Of a DNA stretch of 64,000 nucleotides, positions 25,501-38,000 are shown one piece after another (within the stretch, counting starts at the first letter, position 1; every line of letters begins with the position of its first letter). The position numbers and the translations under genes are program-made. The stretch is taken from assembly GCA_013399875.1 (NCBI GenBank), contig VXAZ01000601.1:255582-319581 (forward strand). The letters are read 5' to 3'. The notes under the pieces were generated by a model that saw only the letters and a program-made list of their open reading frames with translations, did not search any database and was not told where the DNA came from. This DNA is from Gymnorhina tibicen (taxonomy: Eukaryota; Chordata; Aves; Passeriformes; Artamidae).

Positions 25501-28500
25501 CCCACATATTTGCAAGTGAATGAGGACAGTCACTACTTTCTGCTTTTATTGTGCACATATCTTAAGAGTACTGCATGTCTCTCCCAAATCCTGTACTATT
25601 CATTAAAATCCTGCCTTAGTCATGCTGGTTTTTATTCAGTGCTCTGATAAAAATACTGGTAAAGGCAAAATTTCACCAAAGCACCAGAGCAGGCAGGAAG
25701 GTTCTTTAAGATTTTCTGACTCTGTATATTCCTCAAAGGGATGCTCCACAAGTCAGTGCTAGAACCTCCAGAGCCTGCAAGACTGGGTCTCAGGGGAGAG
25801 CTCCCATTTCAAAACACTCTGATGTAAAAGTGGTAATTTTTACACAACCCTCACTAATCTTTAAGCCCATTCACATTTCATAGAATTTTCAAGGCACACC
25901 CAACTTAGTAATGCAAGTGCCACCAGCTTCCCCATGGAATTGTTCTCTATGTCAAGCCAGCACTTGTGGAAGTTCTCCTTCAGCCACTGCAAGGCCGGCT
26001 TTAAAGCACAGCTTGGCTTCTTCCTGTACCCTTGATCCAGGACACATTCAGGTTTGCTTTGTTCTTTTTCTCGTCACGGATGATAATGAAGTGCCTAGTA
26101 AAAGAGGTTAAATTTTGCAGCAGTTCTGCTGCTGTGTTTGTAATTATGAAAGTAGTTTTGTGCCTTGGATAGATGCTGGATAGAATGAAAGTGAAGTATT
26201 TTATACTTCCTGTAAAAAAGCCAGGCCCTGCCAGGGTGGCTCACAGTCCCAAGCTCCTTTTAGGTTGGTATTTATTGTTCACTTTTCAGTCGAACAGCAC
26301 GGCTCTCGTACTAATACTGGTATACAGGGAACTTGAAATATTTCTCTTCAATAATACTGTGATCTGTATCCTTACAGAAAAGGTGCAGATAAAGACTTTG
26401 TTTAATATAAAATTCTTTTTAGAGCCACCTTTGTTTCTCTCTCTCACATTCTCCATACAGCACAAATACTTTACATTTCACACAAACCACAAATGAGACT
26501 CTGTGTGAAAGGTGTGGCAGTCATGACAAATTCTAAGGCTCTAGATCCATACTTTTGAACCTGGGACACTCCAGCAGACTGCCCTGCAACCCACCAGAGA
26601 CAGAAAGAGTCATTTCTGATTTTTCAATGCTGGAAAAATAAGAAAACCAGAATGGTAAATATCTTTACGCTAGACATTTCAGGGCCCTGATAAGAATTAT
26701 TTTCATAACTAAGCATGGGGTTTTGAGATAACTGTATTAATATTTGTTTAAATTATTATAGCATGAGGTTGCCAAGCAAAAAAGCAACAGGCACTATCAT
26801 AAATCCTTAAAAAAAGAGAGCGATTAAGTGTACTTGCATCTTCTTTTGGCAATAGAAAAATAAAACCTCTGTTGCTCTCTGCAATGCAATTTTCTGATGC
26901 CAAAGCTGTGTCTCCAAAATCCTTTCAATATGAAAAAGTTAACCTCCCCTGTCTCGATTAAAACATAAATAAGTGTATAAGAATATTACAGCTCAGTGAG
27001 TGACTTCAGATCCCAAACATGCTCAGAACTTTACTGAGCACAATACTATGGGTTTGCCATTTATGCAAGCAAAGAATTTGCTCAGTTGTTCATAGAATGC
27101 CATGGTACTAAACACTGTCACTTCCACAATTAGAATCAGTTGAAAAATTACCCTTTCACATTTACTTGGCCCTTTTTGACCTTTTTACAGATCCTTAATG
27201 TTCTATGAGAGATAAGATCTAGAAGGTAATGTCATCTTGGGAGAAAGTAAGCTAAAATTTATTATAAAAGATGCCTAAAGGTAAGAAAAACTAGGAGGGG
27301 AAAAAACCTTAAGAGCAATGAAAACAAAAACTAGATGTCCTTTTCTGCATGATTCTGAAAGGCCCTGTTCTAAAGAATGTCCATATACTTATCCAGATAA
27401 GAAACTGAAACAAAAATAATGAGTGAAACCTAGATATTTTATGTAGTTCAGGGAAGGACATTTTTGTTATTCAGTTCAGCTGTAATGGAGAACCGTACCT
27501 GCTGAAATTTTGCAGGCATAAGAGAAGAGCTGTGCTACACAATATTCCAAAGTCACCCAGAACACCCTGACCTCTAACCAGAGCTGTGAGGCAGCAGCAG
27601 ACCCGCATGAAAGTGCCAGAGGTGCTTGTATTGGATGCCTGCTGTAAAAGGCAGCAGGTGCATCTGTAATTCTGTGAACGTGTCTGTGAGACTGGGCAGG
27701 GGGATTAAAACTTCTGACATTAATTGCAGGGGGTGCTTAGAAATTCACAGGTGCTTATTAACACTTCATGGATGTCTAGTGTTGCTGTCATCTGCTTTAT
27801 TGCTGCTCTTGAATTAAAAATGTAGGTGGTTAACTGTAAACACATAAACATGATTGCTGTTAACTGTAATTCATAAATCAATAAACCACTGATTCTTGAC
27901 TTAAACCACAGAACTGAACAGTTTTTCCATGTGACAATCATTAGGGAATGAATCATGAAGAGGGAATAAATGCTCTCTTTTCTAGTACAAGAATACAAAG
28001 ACATCAAATGATGGTACTGAAAGACAGATGCAAATAAAAAGAGGAGTTACTTCTCCAAGCAATGTGTAAAGAAATCTAAGAATTATTTTCCAAGACATGT
28101 ACTGGATGCTACACAGGTTAAAAATTGATTGAAAGAAATTCATGTGAAGAAAATAGATGTTAAATATAATACATTTAGCTGCTGAACCACAAATTATTGA
28201 CTATGCTGAATATACTCATAATACTGAATGATTACAGGGAAGAGGTAACACTACATGTTTGTGCTACTCTAATATTCCAATATTTTTTTTCCCAGGCACT
28301 TACAAGTAGCCATTGGTAGAAAAAAGATGGATAGATCTTTGGTCTGGGCTATTGTCTGTTGTTTTCTCTCTCTACTGCAGGATTTTTTTTCTCTATTAAA
28401 AACTAGTTCAGGAGTATATCTGCCATGTTACTTCAGTGCTGCATATAAATCTTTTTGTATGCCATAATAAATACTAAGGACATACTGAATTTCCACAAAA

Positions 28501-31500
28501 CCACAAGTAGCAAACTTTATAAACCAGAATGAGTCAAACTAAATAAAATTCCACTCGTTATGCTAATGGAGTTCCAAAGTCCCCTCAAAGCCCAGAAACG
28601 TTGGCACAGAGCACAATTTATGTAACAAGTCTGTGGAAAACCCTTAGAAGTGCTGGAGTAAAGCTCTGCTTTTCCCCTACCACAGGAATGATCCACAAAA
28701 CTACACAAAATCAGTTTTTAAATCAATGAATTTTCACCCAGACAAAACAAAGAAGAGGAGATGCCCGTAAATTGGCTTTCTTCACTCTCTTGGAGTGCTA
28801 TCAGCATATGTTAAGAGAGAAACAACAAATGGTCCCCATTTGCCTAAGAATTTACATTAAATGCTGCAACCAAACAGTAAACGAAGGGCCATTCCTATGT
28901 GGCATTGGAAATCACTTGCTTTAAAATGCTCTCACTTTTTTTTCTCTCTCTCTAGGAAATATTTTTCACTAGAAATAACAGGGTTGCTTCTGTTTTCACA
29001 GCACAGTTTTCTTCCAACAATGAATTCTAGAACCACAAAGAAGTAGATGTCATATCCAAGAAATCCAGTTTTAGGCCTATAAAAATAGTTTTCAATATTA
29101 CTGTAAGTTTAATCACAGTAACATCCTAATCTTTCCCAAGAAAGATAAAATAACACATCATAGCTCCAGTTAATTTCACAAGGAAGTGTTTTCAGAGGAG
29201 TTCAGTGATAACACAGCACACTGGCAAAATTAACCGATGACTGTATTGTTAGAGCAAGCTGATTTCTTGGGAAGGGCATTTAACTGATAAAATATTCTCT
29301 GACAGAGTATGGGGATACTTACCCTGATCCAGAGACACATGCTGATGTCAAGACAATGTGTTCCAGAGAACTCCAAAGTTTGAAACAAATTTCACAGAGA
29401 CAAAATACAGTCACTGGGCTAACTTTTTGCTGTAGTTGGTCACGGCACGTGACTGAAGTGATCTTACCTTCACATGCAGTATGTGGAAGTGTTGAGTGAG
29501 GCAGGAAGGATGGACCTGGACTAGAATTTACTGGCAAACTACTGATCTCCTACAGGCTTTTTAGAAAATAAATTCTGGAGACATCATGTCAAAGATCTTT
29601 TAATGCCAGTATCTTACAAAACAATATTAAAATGTTTCATAATCTCAACATAAGTATTGATTCCATTCACGTTTTTATTGAATGACATTTAAGCATTTTG
29701 ATTCCTTTCTTCTTCTTTCCTCATTTTCAAATAGGGTTTAAATAATTATTTTTCTAAAGAATGTCAATACTGAGATCTGTTTACAAAAATTTCTCAGACC
29801 ACCCATTGGCATAGTATTCAAGTAACAATGCTGCATGATGAGCCCCTATGTCTTCATTTGCCAGTTCAGTCCCTAATGGTTGAAAGAGTGATACATTATC
29901 TTACAAAAATAATTTCCAAGATTTATTTGTGTATTTTAAGGAAACTTCAAAAGTATTAACTTTGTCTTCTCCGAAAAAAAATTAAGACTTTCTTGCCACT
30001 TTCTTTACTATTCCACCTGGCTTGTTGGTTTACCTCTTTTTGGAGATTACAGATAGGATCTTTTAGAAGGGAAAACCATAAATCTCCTCCAATGAGGAGA
30101 AGCTTTAGATCTGATCCCAAAAACATATATGTGTTTCACACAGCAACAACATATATTCCCCTCCTTGAGTACCTCAGAGTTAGAGGACTAATGTGATGTA
30201 GTCTTTTGTAGGAAGATATAGAATCTTTTGTGTATTGCACAGTATAAACAATTAAAAATTGTTTTACAGGTGTGTATTTCAAATTCTTAATTTTATCCAA
30301 TCACCAAATGTGATATTCAAAAATTATCCCTGAACTTTAATGTAATCTAGGCTAGATTCTGAGATTTGTGTGTGTGTTTTTGCACAGAACTGTGTGATAA
30401 CACCAAAATTAGAAGTCAGCCTTAAGGCCCTTGAAAAATCCCAGGCCATCACTTACCCAGGCCTGCATTTCCATTTACCTTCCATCCACTGATCCATGTG
30501 AATTTGGCAACTTGTCCTTTCTTTAATTTAAGTACTTGAGCATTTCACCAATGTATGAACAGAATAAAAGTAGGGGGAATAAAATATGGAGTGATACCAA
30601 AATTTAAAAGTAGGTACATTTGCTAATTTAGTGAAACTCCTTTCATGTAAGGCACATTATCAAGTAAACTGTCCTGCAACTAAAATTGGTGTATTGCTGA
30701 TTCAAAGGCAAAGATTACACTGTTACAATGTATAACTCATTTGTCAGCATGACATTAATTAAGAGGCAAACACAGTTTACCTCCTCAGCAATTAATATTT
30801 TTATATATCATATGTGATGAACATGATTGTGAAAATGATTGTATCAACAAACTGTGATTTCTCTCATAAAAGTTTCCTAACTCTAAACATTTTCTTCAGT
30901 CTTTTTCAAGAAATTGGCACTTATGCATAATAATATGCTTTGATTCCATGAAAAGTTTAAGTAATAAAAACCAGTATGCCGTAGTTCCAAAGTTTCCTGA
31001 ATAGGCTTAAAATGCATCTCCAGTGTTAAAATGCTACTTTAGTGTTAAATAATGAGGTAGCACATTGTTCCAAAATTGTTCTGAATTATGTAAACCATTT
31101 GCTACATGACGTTTGGACTTCATGTTTTGTTTAGAGCTGTTTGGTAAAGCAGTACTTTCTGTCTTTTCTGGCTTCCTGGGTTTGCTTTTCTTTTCTGGAA
31201 GTTTACTACTATAACTTTTTCTTTTATCTTTTGCTTTTTCCTCTTCCTCTCCTTCTTCCTCCTCACCCTCATCTTCTTCTCCCTCATCCTCTTCTTCCTC
31301 CTCTCCTACATCCCCTTCCTCCTCTTCTCTTTCTTCCCCCTCTCCCTCTTCACCTTCTCTCTCCTCTTCCTCTTCCTCCTCTTCCTCTTCCTCCTCTTCT
31401 TCCTCCTCCTCTTCCTCTTCCTCTTCCCCTTCCCCTTCTTCTTCTTCCTCCTGGCCCTCTTCCCCTTCTTCTCCCCCCTCTGCCTCCTCTTCTTCTTCCC

Positions 31501-32038
31501 CCTCTTCTTCCTCTTCTTCCTCCTCAACCTCTTCCCCTTTTTCTTCTTCCCCCTCTTCCCCTTCCCCTTCCCCTTCTCCTTCTTCTTCTTCCCCTTCTTC
31601 CTGCCCTCCCTCTTCTCCCTCCTCTACCTCTTCTTCTTCCTCTCCTGCTTCCTCATCTCCCTCTTCTTCTACTCCCTCTGCTTCCACTCTTTCTTCTTCC
31701 TCTTCATCTTCCTCATCTTCTTCCACTCCCTCTTCTCCCTCGTCTTCTCCAACACTCTCTTCTTCCTCCCCTACTCCCTCATCTTCTTCCACTCCTCCCT
31801 CTTCTTCCACTCCTCCCTCTTCTTTATCTTCCCCTACCTCTTCATTTTCCCCCTCCTCTTCTTCCTTTTCATCTTCTTCCCCCTCCTCCCCTTCTGCTTC
31901 TGCTTCTGTTCCTTCCTCTTTCTCATCTTCTATTTCCTCTTTCATTCTATCCTCACCCACTTCCTTAGTTTTCGTATTTGCATCTTCCTCATCCTGTTNC
32001 CCTCTTCACCTTCTCCCCCCTCCTCCTCCTCTTCCTCT

Positions 32039-32070
<32 letters not shown>

Positions 32071-35000
32071 CCCTTCCCCTTCTTCTTCTTCCTATCTTCC
32101 CCTACCTCTTCATTTTCCCCCTCCTCTTCTTCCTTTTCATCTTCTTCCCCCTCCTCCCCTTCTGCTTCTGCTTCTGTTCCTTCCTCTTTCTCATCTTCTA
32201 TTTCCTCTTTCATTCTATCCTCACCCACTTCCTTAGTTTTCGTATTTGCATCTTCCTCATCCTGTTCTTCTTCAGATACCTCTTCTTCCCTCCCTGCCAA
32301 TGATTCTCCAAACTCCTCCTCTTCACCCTCTTTGTCTTTTTCATTCTCCCTTTCTTTGTCTTCTTCTTCATCTTCCTTTTCATCTTCTCCTTCCTCTTCT
32401 GCCTCTACCTCTTTTTCTACCCCTCCCTCTCTATCTTCCCCTCTTTCTTCACTTTCATCTCTTCCCTCACTTTCAACCTGTTCCTCTTCTTTTTCAGTGC
32501 CTTCCTCTTTCTCATACTTCTCCTCCATATCCTCCTTTTCTCCCTCACTCACCATTTCTTCTTCCTGCATCAGCCTGCCTTGTTCATCTCCTTGATCTTT
32601 GCCATCTTGCTGATTGACCTCCTCAATCTCCTCTGCGCCCTCATTCTCACTGTCTCTTTCAGCCTGTGATACCTCTCTTTCATTTTCTTCCTCGTTATCT
32701 TTTTCCTCTTCATCTTTTTCTACTGAAACTTCATCTCTATCTTTTTTAACCTCACTCTCTTCTTCTTCCTCTCCTAGTTTACCCTCACTGTCAATTGTTT
32801 CATCTAGTTTTTCTTTTTCACTTTCACCCTTTTCACTGCGTCCACTCTCCTCCTCCTGATCAGATTCCTCCTCATTCTTAATTTCCAACACCCTGTCTTC
32901 ACCTTCTTCACTGCCTTCACTCTCCTCCTCCTGATCAGATTCCTCCTCGTTCTTAATTTCTAATGGCCTGTCTTCATCAGATTTACCATTAGAGCTTGTT
33001 TCTCCCTCATTCAGGCTTTTTAAATCCGTCTGTTTTACACATTCTTTCTCATTGTTTGTAGCTTGCATCTCCTCAATCTCACTGTCTTTTTCTAAGTCCA
33101 AATGTGTCACTGTTCTCCTTGCCCTCTGGACAACTCTGTGTTCATAGTAGACCTCTTCCTTAAGTATATATTTTTGGAGATCATTGGTACTTTCCTCAGT
33201 TGAAGATGATGACGAAGTTACAGATATTTGTTTCAAAAACTGATGCTTTTTTTTAAGCTCCTTCTGTTCTGCACTGCTTTCTTCCCCTCTGACATATATT
33301 CTTTCACACTTGTCAGATTTTTCAACACCATCCTTTATTTTGTTTTGACTTTCTGTTGTTTCTTGACTCCCTTGCTTTTTAATAGAACTCCATTCTTGTA
33401 CAGTTAATGAATTAGTCTGGGCCTGATCCCTGGGAGCAGAAGGAAGTACCTCTATTTTAAGGGATTGCTTAGATTTAACAGCTTTTGGCTTTTTATTGGA
33501 AGAATTTATTTTTTCAGTCAGAATTTGATTTTCAGTGGGAAGATTATAAGTTGAATCCTCTCTAAAAAATTCAGGATTTTCCACATATTCTTTTCCCCTT
33601 TTCACTAGTATTCTTTTGTCCCCAGTACTTTCTTGAGCACCACTTTTCAAAGTATTATCATTTTGTGCGTGCTCAGATTTACCTTTCTTTATACTTTTTT
33701 TGGCCACAGGCTTCCCTAAAAAGGCACTACTCTTTTCTAAATCTTGTCCAGGTGACTCTGAAAGTGAGGACTGCTTTTGTAAAGAGCCAGAGTCCAATTT
33801 TGAGCCCTCCTTTGTGAAATCAGAATCCTTGTTTTTCAGCCCACCCTTACCATCTCTTTTCAGTTTCACATTTTTATTGTTCTTCTATTCCACACGAGAA
33901 GCAGAAAATTAAAAAGAAAGAAAAAAAGCATTAAAGACAAATGGCAGCAAAAGAAAAAGGTTACAAAAGCATTTGAACAAGAAAAGAAACAATTTGTAAG
34001 AGGGGATTAAAAGACAGCATCAAAGGTAGAATATTTCACATGAAATGAATTTACAAGTGCACATATTAGAAGAATATAACATCCTGTTAATGATCACCTT
34101 TCTCACTATCCAAGCACTCCAAGAAAATGCAGTAAGAATTGTGCAGCCAGTACCATATCCCATAAAACAGAGCAGGGGCAATGCACGAGGCTGTGCAAGC
34201 AGAAGGAAATTAGTACAGTTCTCTTACACCTTCCTCCTTTGGAAGTCTTCTGATGCACTCACTGTTATGCCCTTTCTAAGAAGTTTCAAAAAAATCTATT
34301 GTCTTTCTGCTTTAAATTTTACATTTATATAACAAATTCCGCAGAATAACTTTTAAAATCTAAAATAAAATTATAAAGAAATGTAACAAAATGCTGAAAA
34401 GCTGGGATCATTTTAGGAGTGAAATAGGAAGGTATTACAAAGCAATTTAATTTCGTAATTAAAACCAGTATTATTGCTCCTTTAAATATACTTCATGGTG
34501 AATATCTGTAAATAAAATCTTTATTTACACTGTGTCCCAAAATATTCTCCTATCAACAAACCAGTAGAAATGTATGTTATTGCCTGAAGTAACAACGTGT
34601 ATAGGATAGTCTCTTGCTCCTTAAACTGGTGAAATATTATACACTCATCTCAAACTACACCAGATATGTGGAGTTCTAGGTGCCTGCCCAAATTCTCTCT
34701 GCCTTCATGCAGCTTCTTAGAATTTTAGGTCATGAATATTCAGAAAATTAGCAAGAGGAGGTCTATAAAATTTGCCTGGCTTTTTAAAAACTCAAAGCAA
34801 AATAATGAAGTACTAGGACAATACAAGAATTGCAGATTTTTTAAACATCAGTATAAGTATACAAATATGTAATTAGTTACAGTACCTTCTGTTTTTGGAG
34901 TGGGGATAATTTTAAGGACCGGTCACCGGGATTCAACTTCATTGCATGTGTCTGCAAAAAATAAGATCTCTATTAAAAAATAAATATATTTACTCCAGAA

Positions 35001-38000
35001 AGCAGCATCAAAGCCCAGTTCTACTAAACAGAGCTATTTTATGAACATTTTAATATTACTGCACAGTCAGGTTGAGATAAGCCTGTGTGATTGTTCAGCT
35101 CACCTACTTCACCTCCACTCCTTCATTTACTGCTTATGAAGAGAATGGTGAGCAGATGTCAACACCTAAACTGTCTGTAGAGACTGAATGCTACATTTGC
35201 ACTTTCTTAGAGTCCACAGGCACTTTGAGATCCACATTCCACTCACTGTGAAGTTAAAAATACAACTTTACTCCCTTCTCACCACAACCTTCAACTCAAT
35301 GTCCAGTTTGGTACCATGGCCTTGAAAGAACGACTTCAAAGAAACGTTACACAGCAGACATTTTCCTTGGCATCGAATGCCTTTATCTCCTCCACATAAA
35401 GCAAAAAACCAAAAGGCAACATAGAATACTACTAGGTGGGAACATAAAATGAAATTTTGCTCATCCCTTCCCATATATTCATAATGACAAGATATTATTT
35501 TCTGCTGATGATTGTTAACTGCTCATGGTTTAACCCTCGTATCATTTTTCAACACAGTGAGCATGGACAGCTCTGGTTTCAGACTCCCAATAATTTGTAT
35601 CATCAATATGACATTAAAGGTTTTTCCTCCTCTTGTCACATGTGTCAATAAGATGCATATTGACACAGTCTAGAAAAATGGAAAAAACTACGCTGTAACA
35701 GATTGTTTTCATTCAGATCCAAGAAGAGCAATCATTTCTTTTGTATTTTGAGAAGTTTGCCTGCTGGGCTATTTTTCAAATTTATGTTTAAAATTTTTTA
35801 AAATGTTTTAAAATTGATTTATACCATAGGTATAAAACCAAAAAGGAAAAGGAAGTCTAGCACATAAAGTGTGCAATACGTAAATAATGCTTCAGTAAAT
35901 TAATGAAGGCCATGCTGTGCATTGGATCTGATAACATTTTTTTCTTGTAAATCAAAGTAAAGTTTTATAACGTTAAATAAATGGCATGCACAAACAGACT
36001 GTGCAATTACTAAATATTTTTAAATGCAAACAAATAATAATTCCTGTAAAACGTGCAATCCCTCCAGGCTGCATTAAGACTGTGGCTGCATTAAGGCCAG
36101 GACATGTCCTTTCTGCTGAGAGAACGAAATGTTTTGGAAAGTTGTACAAGTGATAAGGTGAAAATGTTTTTTAAATAAAAGAAAGTTGTAGGAACAAGCT
36201 GGGGGTTCACCAAATAATCTAATCATCTGGATTTTGGCCTTTCCTTTAATATGATCCACCTGTACTGAAAAAACTCTTCTCAAAACAGGAAAAGATGCTC
36301 TTCTGCTTATTTCCTGCAATTCACTGTTGGAAATCATCAAGAAAAGCAAGGTCAGAGATAGAGATCACCATGTGGCCTCCAACATCCTTTTCTTTTTCTT
36401 TCTGATTTCCAGAGCTGAAGTGTGGGGAGGCACTGCACTACTTGGACTGCTTCTATCTCATATCACAATATTACTTGGAAAATAAAAACATATTTTAGCA
36501 TTAGGTAATGATGATATAAAATGCATGCTCATTTAACAGTGTGTCAGTACTAGTACTAGTACTAGTACTGACAGTACTAGTAGTGTCACATACGATGTTC
36601 TGGGCTAGTCAGCAATTGTGTACTAGGACCTGAAACACAATTTAGCTTCTTTGTCTCCCCCTGCATAAAAATTACTGAATTACAGATTCATTATTGGAAT
36701 ATATTACCATATTTAGGATGTCAGTTGTATCTCCAAGGTTTCTGTCAGTATTTTCATTATCTGAATCTTGTTCTGCAGAGACTTCACCAGGTTTATCTTT
36801 TTGATAATTATTTTCTATAAGGTAAAATAGGGGGAAATAAACAAATGTCATAGGAACAAGCACTATATAGCAAAAACAACACTCCACTCTTATAAAATAG
36901 AGATTGTTTCCGTTTTACTGACATAGAACTGAAGTCCTGAGATTCTTCATCCCCTCAGCCTAAAACACAGCAGAAACACTTCCATCTCCTTTCATCAGTA
37001 TTAACAACAGAGTAGCTCAGCAATCTGGTCTCAGTGCACTGTAGATCTCTGACCATTTCTGCAGGCTTTCACTGCTTAAATATTACATGGGACAAAGATT
37101 CTTTTGGATAATCTCTTTAATAATAGTGTAACAATTAGACCAAATTAGCTTCAGTCACGTTATCTCCATTGCACATTATCTATATAATGGATGGAGAGAC
37201 AGTGAGTTTAACACAGCATCGTAAAAATGTCCCTACATCATTAAGCTCATCAGGTCTATGACCATTTCACACAGCACAAAACCTGAGGTTTTAGGCCTAA
37301 GAAGACTCTAAAGGAAATTCAAATTTCACTGCATTGCTTTCCTGGAACCAGAAATGCTAATGGACCTGCTGGCAGATTTAAGAATAATCATCTTCATTCT
37401 ATGAATTAATCTATGAATTATTTTCAAATTAGATTTGTCTGTTCAGTAAATCTAAGCTAACTCTTAGCTTAGCATTCTGCATTCTTCAGTATTGTTCTTC
37501 CCAGGAAATCACATATGCCCAGGAACCCAGATAAGTCCAGAACTGCTCTAGAGAATCTGTGCAAAAGTCCAGTGCTGTATTACGGTTATCCAGATTTTTC
37601 CATTAGCTAGAACATTATAAATCTTTATTATCTTAGATAACAATGAGTGAAGAGCACTTTTTCATTTCCAAGTGAAGAAGAAAGGTCCTCTAAGAATTAG
37701 TAGACCTCTTTTTTTATCTTTTGTTATCCAAGTTCCTTGTAGGCCTACCTATATCTTTAAGACTGTTCCTAACTTTCTTTTTCTGTAATTCCTTCTTTTT
37801 TTTTGTGAAAATGAAGCAGTTCATTTAAATACAGTTCTTACAGTATTTTTGTGAATCTTATTTCTAAAGGTTTAAGGAACCGCAGGTACAGTTTATAAGT
37901 TGTTTTTCTTTCACTCAAGCCTCCTCTAAATCTTTAAACTTGTTTTGCAAACATGAACAGTGTGAGGCAATTTTTGTCTGCATTTCTCAGCTTTCCTGTC

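Larger units (their letters stand above)
19396..30521 (-). other. RPGR: RPGR intron between the large exon and exon 16
   Basis: This is the bulk of the 13-kb intron used by the constitutive form; it starts at 32552. It is mostly AT-rich unique DNA. It contains a TA-rich simple repeat near 20985-21078 and an unexplained open frame at 22941-23135 (listed separately). No CR1 element was recognised. Confidence 0.75.
31205..32850. repeat. RPGR: Low-complexity polypyrimidine/polypurine tract (ORF15 repeat)
   Basis: The plus strand is nearly all C and T for about 1.6 kb (TCTTCC, CCCCTT and similar words). The minus strand is the GAG/GGA/GAA code for Glu and Gly. Interruptions become commoner above about 32270. 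The same strand bias marks human ORF15. Such tracts can form triplex DNA and are hard to assemble, consistent with the N at 31999. Confidence 0.9.

Noticed and set aside
31141..31968. Long Leu/Pro-rich open frame on the plus strand (275 codons)
   Set aside because: It is the antisense shadow of the RPGR ORF15 Glu/Gly tract; polypyrimidine DNA gives stop-free Leu/Pro/Ser frames by composition.
31978..32859. Ser-rich and Leu-rich plus-strand frames
   Set aside because: These too are antisense shadows of the RPGR exon, and they cross the misassembled N.
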